Shown: positions 10,945-22,347 of the stretch, piece by piece
How the letters are laid out: the number at the start of each line of letters is the position of its first letter
How positions within the stretch are numbered: position 1 is the stretch's first letter
NCBI GenBank assembly: GCA_039720395.1
Contig: CM077822.1
Coordinates: forward strand, 17,563,043 to 17,627,042
DNA: 64,000 nucleotides
Reading direction: 5' to 3'
Source: Liquidambar formosana
Taxonomy: Eukaryota > Streptophyta > Magnoliopsida > Saxifragales > Altingiaceae
Position numbers and translations under genes: made by a program
Notes under the pieces: generated by a model
Databases searched by the model: none
The model's input: only the letters and a program-made list of their open reading frames with translations
What the model was told of the DNA's origin: nothing

Positions 10945-11600
10945 TAATGGGCCACAAAGGAGTTTAATTATCGAAGGTCTAACTTAATATTGGCTGTCGA
11001 CAAGCCATGCCCACTCAAGTCATATATGACCCTAACTATCTATGAGCCGGGCCGAATATATATATATATATATAGATGTATATATATATATCTATCTATT
11101 ACCGGCATGCCGAGTGAGCCTTCCATGTAACTACAACAAGATCACATGGGCAATAGGAGAGGAAGAAAGTGAGATTGTGGGGCCAAAAAGTACTCTAACA
11201 ATCTCACTTTCCTCTTCTTCTATTGGCTTTAATTGTGACCCTACGTCAGCCGTGTCACATTTACATACAAGTTTTTCTCCCAACATACCAAGTCACACAA
11301 CCAAAAGAGACACAAGCTACATAACAACCTATCCAAAGATTGAATGAACCTATGTGGTGCCAACATCCTTTAGGTCTAGTGGCATATCTTTGATCCATTA
11401 TAAAGCTGAAAGGATTCTAAAGAGTCATGGATTTGACTCCTTTTGTATGCATGTTTCTCTCACTTAGTCACAAAAATAAATAAATAAATAAATTTGATGA
11501 ATAAACATATGTGGCAATTTTCCACCTTTGAAGGATGAGGTTGAGAGTTTGAATCTCAGTTATTGTTTTAAAATAGTAGGTTTTGGGTAGGGAGAGATGA
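10945..11600 (+). repeat. Duplicated segment, copy A (paralogous empty site)
   Basis: Shares ordered blocks with 14550-14580 plus 15869-16345: 'gctaatgggccacaaagga', 'ccatgcccactc', 'gagccgggcc', 'gatccatt', 'atggatttgactcc' and 'ttgagagttt/ctgaatctcagt'. Copy A lacks the MITE and Pack-MULE of copy B, giving a natural empty site at about 10963-10978. It also holds a worn MITE-like stretch (11115-11285) related to the element at 13813-13990. Confidence 0.7.
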
Positions 11601-11628
11601 AACCTATTCTAGATTATGTAAGGAAACA

Positions 11629-11651
11629 TTTTGTATCATAATGATACAAAA
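11629..11651. repeat. Perfect short hairpin
   Basis: TTTTGTATCAT, one A, then the exact inverse ATGATACAAAA. Eleven-bp arms with a 1-nt centre. No downstream gene was found for it to act on. Confidence 0.8.
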
Positions 11652-12359
11652 CGATTTACCCAACATTATCTAAAGGTTGAAAAAAAAGAAGTAACAACCA
11701 CTTTATATCCACAATCATTTTTGGACAAGGCATCTAAGGGAGCATGAACATGGCAAGACAATTCAAGAATGAATGCGTGTCAAGGTCATAAGAGTCACTA
11801 GCATGACATAGCGTGGTTATCATAAACATCACAGATTGATTAGAACCAAGGATAAAGTCATCACATTAACATAATTATTCACAAAATTTTGTTAACACAA
11901 AAACATGAAGTATTCATGTAATTTACGATAAATTTATAGTTATATTACAAAAAATTTGTGTATGTGTATGTGTGTGTAGGAGGGTGGGTGGGTGAAACTA
12001 CTGGTTGTCTATTCTACATAGATTGCGTAAAAAATATACAAATAAATTTGACCATTAATTAAATGGATATAAGATAATATTTGTCAATACAACAATAATA
12101 TCAAGGATGTAACACTTTTTTTTTTTTCAGGAAGTAATGAATATATTAAAAAGAAAAGTCCTGCACACACGAAGTGTACAGTTGAGTCCTTTGAACTGTC
12201 AACTCTTGCAATCTTGGAAGATGAAGAATAAAAAATTACTATTAAATACTTAGTAAAATAATAGTACTCTTACTTAGTAAAACACTTGTACCTGCACCAG
12301 ATTTTTCAAGATAGGAATACAGAAACCACAGTAAATAAAACAAAGATAGATTACTATAA
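11652..12359. other. No gene recognised
   Basis: AT-rich intergenic DNA with a (TG)n-like stretch near 11960-11995 and a T run at 12117-12129. Confidence 0.5.
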
Positions 12360-12536
12360 AGGATTATGATCAGGTAAGCACGTGTTGATATATCTTATAT
12401 CAAAACCTGCATTGGGAGTTGTATCTTGTGCATTAGTGAGATGTGAGGTGTATTGAATCAATGCAAAGGGTACAACCCTCAATGCATAGTGCTGATGTAA
12501 CTTATATCAGCACGTACTGATAGGATCACCTCTGTA
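12360..12536. mobile_element. MITE with G-box-like termini, copy 1
   Basis: The left end (ATGATCAGGTAAGCACGTGTTG) and right end (CAGCACGTACTGATAGGATC) are degenerate versions of the termini of the MITE inside the left Tekay LTR at 40789-41132. Both elements have 'gatatatcttatatca / tatatcag' just inside the ends. The core sequence differs. No TSD beyond TA can be claimed. Confidence 0.55.
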
Positions 12537-13803
12537 CTATAAAATCTTAAACTCTTATTTATTAAGTTACATAAGTTATATATCCTACAGATAATGAAAT
12601 ACCCTCTTGAGTTGACTTCAGATTTATGATTTTTCTAGACCAAGTAAAATTTCTTTAACAGGAAAATTTTATAATGATAATTTAGAACTCTCAGAACTTC
12701 ATATACTGATTCTTCATATAGGTGTTTTCTAGAACTTCATATACTGAATCTTCACATAGTGATGTAAGTGTTTTCCAGAACTTCCTATATTGAATCTTTC
12801 TGAAAATTTCAAAACAAAATCGAAGATAGAAAGAGGGGGAAAAAAAAAAAAAAAAAAGACAGAGACACTATAGAAAACAGAGATGCTAAAAAAAGAAACA
12901 AAGGGGCTAAGATAAAAAAAAAAATTAAAAAAAAAAGAGGGAAAAAAATCGAAGACAAATAAATGGGAGAGAAGATATAGAAAGAAAGCATACTTGGATG
13001 AGAAGGTAGAGATGAAAGCGGGCGGAGATATGCCTGTTGAGACGCTATAGAGGACAACCGCACATCTCATCCGATCCAACCAGCAAAGCCAACAAATACC
13101 CCACCAAACCCTAAAAATCGAATAACAAAAACAATGAGATTTATTTGTATCTGCGTGTGTGTTTCATAACAAAAATAGAAGAGAAAAAAAAACCCCTAAA
13201 AATCAATTGTATTTGTGTGTGTTTGTCAAAACAGACGTAGAAGAAATTGAACCAAAATAGGAGAGAAAGTGAGTTAGAGAGAGAGAGAGAGAGAGAGGAA
13301 TATGTACCGATGGAGGGATTGCTCCAGCGATCGGCTTCCTCAAGCGAGTGAGATGGCTTCCAGTGAGAGGTTGTCCAGTGAAAGGAATATGTACCGATGG
13401 CTAGTGGCGACGGCTACAATAAGAGATTAGTGTCTCGGGCGTCATTATGAGCTCTGACACCAATGGTAAGAAGGCCAAAGGCTCTGATGTCATAGATCGT
13501 AGATTAGGGTTTGGTTTTGGTAGGAAAGCAGGGTTGTGTCGCGCAGATTCTAGAAAGAAACAAAAGGTTTTTTTGCTCTGCCTTAAATATAAAGTAGCTT
13601 TTATCTGAAAAACCCATAATATATATGATTATTTACCATCTTACCCTCATATTTCCCAAAGATTTCAGCACTCAAATTGGCGCCCAATAAAATAACAACA
13701 AAAATCTTTCAACGGTTTTTTATTGTCCATAAAACCGAACAATTCCCAAAGGAAAATTAAACCATTGGCAAAATTAGTTAGCAATTAACGGTTTTTTTGT
13801 AGT
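12537..13803. mobile_element. Probable CACTA transposon right-end fragment
   Basis: The boundary GGTTTTTTTGTAGTG at 13789-13803 is the inverse of a CACTACAAAAAAACC terminus, and the preceding 150 bp carry repeated 'aacggttttt / aaaccg / aaaccattgg' subterminal motifs, as in CACTA elements. The matching left CACTA end was not found, and the left limit given is arbitrary. A (GA)n tract lies at 13276-13296. Long A runs at 12838-12860 and 12915-12945 disturb any frame. No transposase was recognised. Confidence 0.4.
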
Positions 13804-13812
13804 GTCTATAAG

Positions 13813-13990
13813 AGAGAGAGAAGAACTTCCATGCAACTGTGACACGAGTTACGTGGTGTCACGGGTCAATAAGGATCAAGTAAAATGGGATTCTAGGATC
13901 AGAAAATAATCTGACAATCCTACTTTGCTTGGCCCTCATTAGCCCCATGACACCATGTGGCCGTGTCACAGTTGCATGGAAGTTTTTCTC
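13813..13990. mobile_element. hAT-like MITE
   Basis: Terminal inverted repeats of about 28 bp: left AGAAGAACTTCCATGCAACT onward, right AGTTGCATGGAAGTTTTTCT. Flanks TCTATAAG (13805-13812) and CCTATAAG (13991-13998 region) agree at 7 of 8 bases, the hAT target-site length. No coding sequence. Confidence 0.65.
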
Positions 13991-14580
13991 CTATAAGAAG
14001 CGTGTAAGGGTTAAAGTGTCTAAAAACATGAAGGGGTGAAACCGTGACACTGTTTAATGATAATAGTAATAGTAACTTTCAAAAACAAGAATGAGTTTAT
14101 GTGGTAATTTTTCAAACATAAGAGAGTCAAAGAAACAAACTAGAAGGGTGAAAAGAGTTTTTGAGTGAAAATTGAGAAGGTGACACTAATTTTTCCTTTT
14201 TTTCTACATATACACTAAAATCCGTAAGGTCTTTTTTAATAGAAATATTATCAATAATGAGTATTTACATTTTTGAAAGTTACTATTAATTCAAATGGTT
14301 GTCTTGATTTATTAATCTTATTGTTAATTAGAATATAAAACTTTGTAAAATGTTGCAATTAATTATTTTGTTTTATTTTATTTTATTTTATTTAAGCTCA
14401 AGTGTAATTCTTGCAACTAATGCCTCAAGAACCGAAAGGTCTTGGATTCAATATTACACTCCATCTTGACTTCTTAAGTCTAGTCACTAATTAAGTTTAT
14501 ATTAAACGTGTGTTAGCTGATACGGAATGGACGATCCGAAGTCAGTTCATATGCTAATGGGCCACAAAGGAATTTAGTTA

Positions 14581-14980
14581 GGGAACGGCTATTGCAACCC
14601 CCCATTCCTATAAGCCTACCCCCCATCTTTTAGGTTTTTAAGGTTTTATGCAAAATATAAAAAGTTTTTATGAAAACCGGCTGTGATATCCATTAAAAAA
14701 CATCATTTTGAACAACTGTGCAGAAGAAAGTTTTTCCAAAATTTATCGTTTAGGTAGACTTTTTGGCAAAAAATGAAATAAAGGCTATAAATGGTTAAAA
14801 AGTATATTTAAATGATAGATTTTGGAAAAACTTTCTTCTGTAAAATTGTTCAAAATGATGTTTTCTAATGGACATCATGGCCGGTTTTTATAAAAAAAAT
14901 TTATATTTTGCATAAAACCTTAAAAACCTAAAGGATGGGGGGTGGGCTTATAGGAATGGGGGGTTGCAATAGCCGTTCCC
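14581..14980. mobile_element. MULE-type long-hairpin MITE, 400 bp
   Basis: Termini GGGAACGGCTATTGCAACCC and its exact inverse at 14961-14980. Internal halves are complementary, and the core blocks match the hairpin MITEs at 1801 and 2307. The left target duplication is ATTTAGTTA (14572-14580). The right copy is split: ATT at 14981-14983, and ATTTAGTTA re-formed at 15869-15877 beyond the Pack-MULE. Confidence 0.85.
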
Positions 14981-14983
14981 ATT

Positions 14984-15862
14984 AGGAGCGGCTAACGCAA
15001 CCCCCCAAAGGGTTAAGTTGCCCCCCTATTTTTTTTAATTAAAAAAATTATTATGTAAAATTACCAAAAAGGGCTAAACCCACACCCATCCCCTCTCCCG
15101 CACCTCCCCCGGCAACTCTCTCCGGAACCCCCACCGGCGACGGCGATGACCCCCTCTTCCCTCTTTTCCTCTCTTCGTAAAGCCGCACCCCCTCTTCTCG
15201 TTCCTCCTCCTCCCTCTTCTCTTCCATTTTTTTTTTCCTTTCAGAACTCCCCTCCCGTCGGCGGAAAAATGGAGGCGTCACCAGGAAAAATGGAGGCCCT
15301 TGCCGAAAAACACACAGATCTGACCAGCAGGGGGGAAAAAGAAAAAAAGAAAGAAAGAAAGAAGAAGAAGCACCGTCGCCAGAAAAAATGGATGCCGGAA
15401 AACACAGATCTGACCAGCAGCAGAGAAAAAAAAAAAGAAAAAAAAAAAAAAAGAAAGATCGAGGAGAAGAAGAGAGGAGTCGCTGGAAGAGAGAAGGGTA
15501 CCGATGTAGGAATTTAAGGACGTCGAAACCGTCGTGGTATTGGGAAGGGGACCGGTGCTCCGGCGTGAGGCGGTAGTTGACGGAGACGACAATCGCGGGG
15601 ACTTTACGCGCAAATCGGCAGCAAGCGTCGTCGTACGGCTTGGCGTCAGGTCTGAGGAAGGTGAATCCGCCGGAGTGGTTGTGGTAGAGAAGTTGCCGTT
15701 GCCGTCGCCGGTCGTCACTACCATGGTGTGGGGTGAGTGAGAGGGGTGGGTGAGAATGAGGGGTAGTGAGGTCTTTGAGAGGGGTGGATATATATTTTTG
15801 GGGGGTGGAGTTAACAAAAGGGGGCAACTTAACCCTTTGAGGGGTTGCAATAGGCCGTTCCC
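14984..15862 (-). mobile_element. Pack-MULE carrying a carboxylesterase fragment
   Basis: Inverted termini of about 45 bp: left AGGAGCGGCTAACGCAACCC onward, right ending GGGTTGCAATAGGCCGTTCCC. The target duplications GTTCCCATT (14975-14983) and ATTCCCATT (15863-15871) match at 8 of 9. Those nine bases are the last six of the older MITE plus the first three of its TSD. The interior is much more GC-rich than the surroundings, with a host gene fragment at about 15506-15728 and a purine-rich stretch with a 90-100-bp direct duplication (15300-15350 and 15395-15440, both with ACACAGATCTGACCAGCAG). No transposase. Confidence 0.8.
15506..15728 (-). pseudogene. Captured carboxylesterase (CXE/GID1-like) exon fragment
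   Basis: The minus strand reads [20 protein letters not shown], then [24 protein letters not shown], then a [11 protein letters not shown] stretch. This is the oxyanion-hole region (HGGGF, here HSGGF) and the following conserved strand-helix block of plant alpha/beta-hydrolase carboxylesterases. The catalytic Ser-Asp-His region is absent. It continues into low-complexity sequence, so no full enzyme can be made. High GC sets it apart from the flanks. It lies entirely inside the Pack-MULE termini, so capture is the natural reading. Confidence 0.8.
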
Positions 15863-15877
15863 ATTCCCATTTAGTTA

Positions 15878-16747
15878 TGGAAGGTCCAACTACAGATGGG
15901 CTGTCAACAAACCATGCCCACTCGACTAGCTCACACGTCAAATATGACCCTAGCTAGGCATTACTAATTAGCCGGGCCTGAATATATATTACCAGCATAC
16001 CACGTCACACAACCAAAGGAGACACAAGCCGGGCTCACATTACATAACAACCCTGTGCAAAGATCCAACAAACCGTGCCTATAGTCTTTGGGCCTAGTGG
16101 AATGCCTTTGATCCATTGTAAAAGTGGAAGGATTTTAGCCTTTTAGGGAGTCTTGGATTTGACTCTTGTATGCTTGTATGTCTCTTATATACTTAAAAAA
16201 AAAATAAAAATAAAAAATAAAAAAAAAAGGGAAAAGAAGGAAGAAGAAGAAGAAGAAAGAATGAGCATATATGGTAACTCTCCACCTCTGAAGGGAGGGG
16301 TTGAGAGTCTGAATCTCAGTCATTGTTTTAAAATACTGTAGTAGGTTTTGGGTTCTATAAGCTAGATAGGGTGTGGGGGTCAAAGCGCGCGTCTGAAAGC
16401 ATAAGAGGGAGGGGGGGTGAAATATACAAAAATCCGTGAAGGTTTAATTTTAATTTTTTTTAATAAAAATATTATCAATGAATATTTAAGTCTTTGAAAG
16501 TTACTATTAATTCAAATGGTGATCTTGATTAACTTGTTGATTTTATTGCTAATTAAGAATATAAAAACTTTGTAAAATGTTGATTAGCTATTTTATTTTA
16601 TTTAAGCTCAAGTATAGTTCTTACAACTTATGCCTCAAGAAGTGGAAAATCTTAAATTCAACATTATATTACCCTACATCTTGAGGCTAGCCACAAACTA
16701 GGTTTACATTAAACGTTAACTAATCCGGAGTGGATGATAACCTTACA
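15878..16747. other. No gene recognised
   Basis: The first half is the continuation of duplicated segment B. The rest is AT-rich with an A/GAA-rich tract at 16192-16260. Confidence 0.5.
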
Positions 16748-17006
16748 CTCCCTCCGTTTCAAATTGACTGTCCCCTTTGAAAAACACGCTTTTTAATTAA
16801 ACCTTATTAAATGCTTTCAAATCAATGTATATGTTTGAGATTCCAATTTTGCCCTCAAGTGTGCAAAACATTAGAAAAAGAGATAATACATTTTTAAGGG
16901 TATATTAAGAAATGAATAAAAAAGAACCAATGACTTTTGAAATTTGACAAGAATTTTGAAACATTTTAAAAAGAAAAGTATACCTCTTATTTAGGAACGA
17001 AGAGAG
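16748..17006. mobile_element. Stowaway MITE (Tc1/mariner)
   Basis: Left end CTCCCTCCGTTTCAAATTG and right end TTTAGGAACGAAGAGAG are the diagnostic Stowaway inverted repeats. TA follows the right end at 17007-17008 and a TA lies at 16744-16745. About 259 bp, non-coding. Confidence 0.8.
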
Positions 17007-17008
17007 TA

Positions 17009-17715
17009 TTTGTTTTAGGAGATTAGTCAAACCAAAGGTTCAAATACCCGTGTTGGCTAATATATATGGTAATAATATGCTAATATATTTATTAGCAACA
17101 GTTTTTATTCTATACCATTTTTTTTAGTCTTTCCGTGACCATAATTCATTTTTAATTATTTTTGTAGTGAAACGAAGAGAACTTGTAATAATTGAATTAA
17201 TTGCTTAACAACACCCTCTGAACCATTCCAATACATTTTTAAATAATTTGGATGAATTTCATAGTGGGGACTCGGAGGTAAAGCGTATATAGCTAGATGG
17301 CAAGGCACATCCGATCCAGCTGACAGCACTTGTACGTTGCCAGCTCTCACTGGCCAATTTCCGACCAATTCAACACATGTACTTTATGTACGTTGCCACA
17401 TTTTTCTTCTAAGGTTGGGTTCCTCATTCCTCACCGCAATTTCTGGGAAAACAAAATATATATATAGAGTAGGTGATGTAAGGACGAATTCACGTTGGAA
17501 CCATAAAGCTTGTAATCTATCCAATATATGACAAGATCCACATACCAATAATCATAATTCATGAAGTAAAACCAAAACCTTACACGGGATCGACGAGCTC
17601 AGGAATTTTTCTGATCCATTCTTGCAGATTCACATGCGCCATGCAAACTTAAATTTTTCTTCTATACTTTGTTGAATGGCTATGAATCCTATTTGCTTCT
17701 CCATATAGCTTGCTC
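17009..17715. other. Upstream region of the glycine-rich gene; no other gene
   Basis: AT-rich and without recognised repeats. Contains the promoter of the gene at 17788. Confidence 0.45.
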
Positions 17716-17727
17716 TATATATATAAA
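17716..17727 (+). promoter_or_regulatory. TATA box of the glycine-rich protein gene
   Basis: TATATATATAAA ends about 60 bp before ATG 17788, leaving room for a short 5' leader of typical plant size. Confidence 0.55.
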
Positions 17728-17787
17728 GGAAACTTGGTCTAAGAATATTGCAAGTGTGTGAGAGATATCCTTTAGGTACGTGCAAGC

Positions 17788-18495
17788 ATGAAACTCTTCT
17801 ATTCTATGCTACTTATTCTACTCCTTGTGTTACCCTTGGTTTCTCCTAAGGTTGATGGCTCAAGACCCATGAGAGGTAATGATTTAAATGAGAGCAAAGT
17901 GGACAGCGAGGCCGGAGAGAGCGGTAGCAGGATGGATGGCAGTTATGGCAGTTACGGTGGTGGGCCAGGTGTTGGTGCAGGAGGCAGCGGAAGTGGTGGG
18001 GAGGACGGTGGAGCAAGTGGTGGTGGAGGAAATGGTGATAATTATGGTGGTTATGGCGGTGGTGAACAAGGAAATGGAGGCAATTCGGGTGGTGTGCCCG
18101 GAGTTGGTGGTAGTGGTGGTGATGGGAGAAACTGTAGTGGTGCTAGTGGTGGAAACGGTGATGGATCCACCGGAGGTGGTGATAATGGCAATGGTGATGA
18201 CAATGGAAATGGTGGAGATGGAGCTGTGGGTGGCAATGGGAATGACAACAATGGAGGTGCAAGAGCGAGTGGCGGGGGTGGTTTAGGAGGAAATGGTGGA
18301 CTTGGCGGAGGTGGCGGCGGTGGTGGAGGTGGAGGAGAGTTGGGTGGATATGGTGGAGGCTTTGGAGCTGGAGGTGGTAGTGGGTATGGTAAAAGTGATG
18401 GTGGAGGAGGCGGTGGAGGGGGAGGAGGAGGGGGTGGTGGCAGTGGAGGTGCAGGATTTGGTGGTGGGTTTGGCTGGGGAGGTCATGGGCGCTGA
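17788..18495 (+). CDS. Secreted glycine-rich protein
   Basis: A 235-aa intronless protein. Residues 1-24 form a strong signal peptide (KLFYSMLLILLLVLPLVSP). Residues 25-50 are a charged linker (RPMRGNDLNESKVDSEAGES). From about residue 51 the chain is Gly with Ser, Asn and Asp in GGX/GSG style repeats, ending in pure poly-Gly blocks broken by Tyr, Phe and Trp (GYGGGFGAGG, FGGGFGWGGHGR). One Cys near residue 116. It lacks RNA-recognition, oleosin and cold-shock domains, so a structural cell-wall GRP is the best guess. Start: first ATG after the TATA box, giving the signal peptide. Repeat length is probably polymorphic. Confidence 0.82.
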   Translation: MKLFYSMLLILLLVLPLVSPKVDGSRPMRGNDLNESKVDSEAGESGSRMDGSYGSYGGGPGVGAGGSGSGGEDGGASGGGGNGDNYGGYGGGEQGNGGNSGGVPGVGGSGGDGRNCSGASGGNGDGSTGGGDNGNGDDNGNGGDGAVGGNGNDNNGGARASGGGGLGGNGGLGGGGGGGGGGGELGGYGGGFGAGGGSGYGKSDGGGGGGGGGGGGGGSGGAGFGGGFGWGGHGR

Positions 18496-18866
18496 TTAGA
18501 GAACTTACAAGTTACAATTGATGGGGCGGATTAATGTCTTTGACTTTAAATTATTGTTTTTTTTTTGTTTTTTTTTTTTTCTCTCTCTTTTTTGGTACAA
18601 TGGGTTTGAACTCTTAAACTATTGTACTGTTTTTTTTTTTTTCTCCACCCTCCTTGTCACTGGACTACTCTTAATGGTTTAATTTTAAATTGTTTTTTTG
18701 CAATTGACCGAGGAACTTTATTTCTTACCGTGAACACCACTCGTTTATTTTGAAAGAATGCATTCATTTCATGCGCGCTGTTGTAAAAAGATTACATGCA
18801 ATATGCATGACTAGAAGAATACATAAAGCATCTAACGTGGGCCTAACAGATTTGATTAGGGGTATA

Positions 18867-19130
18867 CTCCCTTTGTTCTTAAATAAGTGTTTTACTTTTT
18901 TTTTTTGAGATGTTTCAAAATAATGGTCCTATTTCAAAAGTTAATGGTCATTTTTTATTCATTTCCTTAAACACTCTTAAAAAAATATTCTCACTTTTTC
19001 TAATGTTTTACACACTTGAAGGTAAAATTGAAATTTCAAAATATATATATTGATGTGAAAGCATTTAATAGAATTTTCTTAAAAAAAACATGTTTTTTTT
19101 AAAAAAATCACTTAATTTGAAACGAAAGAA
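18867..19130. mobile_element. Stowaway MITE (Tc1/mariner), second copy
   Basis: Left CTCCCTTTGTTCTTAAATAAG, right CTTAATTTGAAACGAAAGAA, flanked by TA. It shares internal blocks ('ttttaaacactct', 'acacacttgaaggtaaaattg') with the element at 16748, in opposite orientation. It lies 370 bp downstream of the glycine-rich gene. Confidence 0.75.
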
Positions 19131-19315
19131 TTACAATAACCGATTACATGACGCTCATGTATTATTGTAAAAATAGACATCAATACACGGAGACACATGC
19201 AATGAATGAGTGTTAATCACAATATGTGTTTGACACTAATTACTAGGCAGGTTAATCCATGTCAGTGCACTGTAATGGCTTTCACGTACATTCTCGCATT
19301 GCCATAAAAGTTAAT

Positions 19316-20734
19316 GGGTAGATTACATTTACATTCCTTCTACTTTATGACAATTATAAATGCATCATTTTTCATTTTTGAAATTATACTATCATCCCTT
19401 ATAAAAATAGTTGACTAAACAGTATTAATAAAACACATAAAATAACGTAAATGCCCTATATATAAAATATACCATTTAGCCTTTTTAAATAACTCGATTT
19501 CTTTTTAACTTGTATCTTTTATTACATGCATTCAAAGGCAGGCCAGGTTAGTTTGCCCATCTTCTTTTTTTCTTGCACATATTTTCTTTATTAATCATAG
19601 ATTTGGCCAGTCTCAAAATCTTTTTAGGCCCTCTAAGTTTATTACTTCCTTTATATATATATATATATATATATATAGCATTGATTATGCCATAAATCTC
19701 ATACGATTACAGCCGTTCGTGATTGAACAGGATGACTATGATCGAATAGGATAATCTGGGATATCCCACACTTGAACAACCCTCGTGTATATCTATATAT
19801 ATAGTCTTTTCATGTAAGCGTTCTATACTAAAATCAAGTTGATCTGAGGTTGATTTTATTTCGATTTAAAACAGTGTATTTTTTAAGTCAATAAAAATCG
19901 CTCATTTATGGACATTTTAAATAAAACAACTCTTAATCTTAGATCAATTTTATTTTTTACATGTATGACAAACACATAAATCAAATTTAATCTGATGGTT
20001 GGTTTGGCCAAAAGAGTTTTGAAGTGCACTTGATAATAGAAGGATTGAGATATATATATATATTTCACCTTTTTTCTTTTTACATACAAATTTTCATGTT
20101 TTGTCCTCATTTAAATTTTATTTTCACCCCATATTTTCTTATTTTCATAATTTTCTTTTGCTCTTTCTACATTGTAATTATTCTTTTCATTTATTTCTAT
20201 ATATTAGCAATGCTATATGATCCAATTTGTTTTTACCCAAATCTACTTACTCAAATGAGGTGGCAACCAGGTAAATCAATTTTTAATTTTTTTTTTAAAA
20301 TCAATTAAAAATTTATTTGAATACATAATTGTCTCTCATGAGAAAATCTAACCACTACCACATTTGTTTGATACAAAAATTAAGCTTTTTAGCATTTTTC
20401 TTACCTATATATATATAGTATTTGTTTATCAACACAAATAAAATAAAAATAAAATTCTAATATGCTAGAGGAATGTGTTGGATTAATGAATTATATGCAT
20501 TTAACGTAGGAGTTGTTATCCAATAAGGGTAGTTAGGATATTTTTTTTTAAAAAAAAAATTAAACTATGACATCACTTTTTTTAACGGATGAATTGATAG
20601 CTATTAAAGGGAGGGGGTCTCTTTGTAGTTTATTTTGTAAAGTAAGGGATGTTAATGTCATTTTAGAAACGTAGGGGTGGGGGGGTCTATCTGTAATTGT
20701 CATTTACTAGAAGGGGTCTTAATGCAATTTACCC
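19316..20734. mobile_element. Candidate 1.4-kb TIR element
   Basis: Left GGGTAGATTACATTTACATT and right AATGCAATTTACCC are inverted and imperfect. The next 30 bp on both sides also pair (CCTTCTACTTTATGACAATTA against TAATTGTCATTTACTAGAAGG, a close match). No TSD could be fixed and no transposase is readable. The ends resemble those of the smaller MITEs at 24262 and 31037. Confidence 0.5.
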
Positions 20735-22347
20735 AAAATAAATAAATAAGAAATGAGATGGAAAGAGGATAGGAAAACATGTAGCGTTTTCTCCGGGACA
20801 CGGATACAAGTGTCCACAAAATACATGAAACCCACATACTAATTTACTAGACTGTCTTGTTAGTCGATCGATCTGAAAGTATAAATTTAAGAGAAATTAA
20901 ATTTATAACTTTTCCTGCATTTTATGTTTATGAAATATTGCTTTCATGGTTGCTCTACATTTTGATTTGCTAAATCTTTTATGAAATATTGCTTTCAAAG
21001 CTAGAGAGATGAGGGTTAACACGAGTGCCCTGACAGCAGATAGACGCAACTAATTAATAATAGTCTTAAGAAAAAAAAAAAAAAAAAACAACTTACTTGC
21101 AATATCCGAATATAATTAATCTCCCAAAATATAAAGTAGTGATTCATGCAACCATTGATAATTTTCCAAATTATTAAGTCACGTTGCCAGTTGTATATAT
21201 ATGATTTCGAAATTCATGAGATTGAAGGAAAAAATTTGCATATAAAAAGGGTTTATACGAGTTTTTCGGTTTTCTCTTTACCTAAATTAAATCATTATTT
21301 TGTGATTCCCACGTAAAAAACTTCGTGATATATCAATCTATGTTCCCACGTACAATAGGGCTAAGCCAATAACCTGGCCTAGTCCTGCCCGCTAGCTCCA
21401 TTCATTATTAGTGCATCCTCTAGCTCCGGCAACATTGAAAGTCAATTTGCATACAGAGGAGTGGTAATTGCATCCTCTTACGTAAAATTAAAAGTACATA
21501 TGGAAAAAATTAATGCGGCATAAGTTGAGTTGGAAAGATGACCTTTTCGTTAATAATTAGGTATGACTAAGAGTGGTAATTGCTCATTCAGACATTAAAA
21601 AACACAAAGGCAGAGACTGCTGCACTAGGTTAGCCCTACAAGTGGCAGGCATGCAAAACAGGATGTTCTGCATGTAGCCTAGCTAAGGTCTGTCCAAAAA
21701 CTCAAAAATCGCTGATATATTATTGCTTTTAATTTTCCCATTCCTCATATTGGTACCCTGGGCTGCTCTACGGATGCACCTTCAATTTCGGACACTTTGA
21801 TTTTCAAGGGGTAAGTACACTTACACTCATCAAATCGCATCCTCAAAAATTGCATAGGGAGTGGCTGCCTAGTAATTTGTCCTCAGGAAGAGTTGATGAA
21901 AACAGTAAGCATGCAGCTGGGTCAGAATTTGGTAAGCAGGATTAAGACCCGTCATCTGAATTGATTAAAATCCGGATTTACCATCCAATTGTATCACTTC
22001 TAAAAAAAATAAAAAATTAAAAAAAAATGATTGTGTAAATGTATTCTTTAGTAATTTATTGAGCCCTGAGAAGCATGCATTTGTAAAATCATGTTTGGTT
22101 GATGAGAAAGGTAGGAAAAAGAAAAGAAAACTCGGCGACCATAGGGTGATAAAAGTTTAAACAGATGACACTTAATACATTAGAAACATAAGCATAGTGG
22201 TTCAAATTCAAAAAGAGCTGCAATAACCTAGAAAACATGAAATAACAGATCGAAAACGGGAACTAAGACATAAAACTACCATAACTAATTAACGACATAA
22301 ACGAAAGGATTAAGACTAGGACCAGTCTACAAGAGAATTGGACAAAT
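20735..22347. other. No gene recognised
   Basis: AT-rich, with a poly-A run (21070-21088). No open frame above 60 codons and no clear element ends were seen. Confidence 0.5.

Larger units (their letters stand above)
14550..16345 (+). repeat. Duplicated segment, copy B (interrupted)
   Basis: Second copy of the segment at 10945-11600. It is split at 14580/15869 by the nested MITE plus Pack-MULE described below, and resumes with 'tggaaggtccaac', 'ccatgcccactcg', 'agccgggcctg' and 'gatccattgtaaaa'. Confidence 0.7.

Noticed and set aside
13440..13520. Retrotransposon PBS-like GCTCTGACACCAATGG
   Set aside because: Resembles the reverse of a Met-tRNA PBS, but there is no LTR end next to it and the sequence is off at key positions.
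15146..15740. Plus-strand frames inside the Pack-MULE
   Set aside because: They are antisense to the captured esterase fragment and depend on purine runs.
17884..18499. Several open frames overlapping the glycine-rich gene on both strands
   Set aside because: They are shadows of a GC-rich, Gly-codon-rich sequence; only the frame with a signal peptide and TATA box makes sense.
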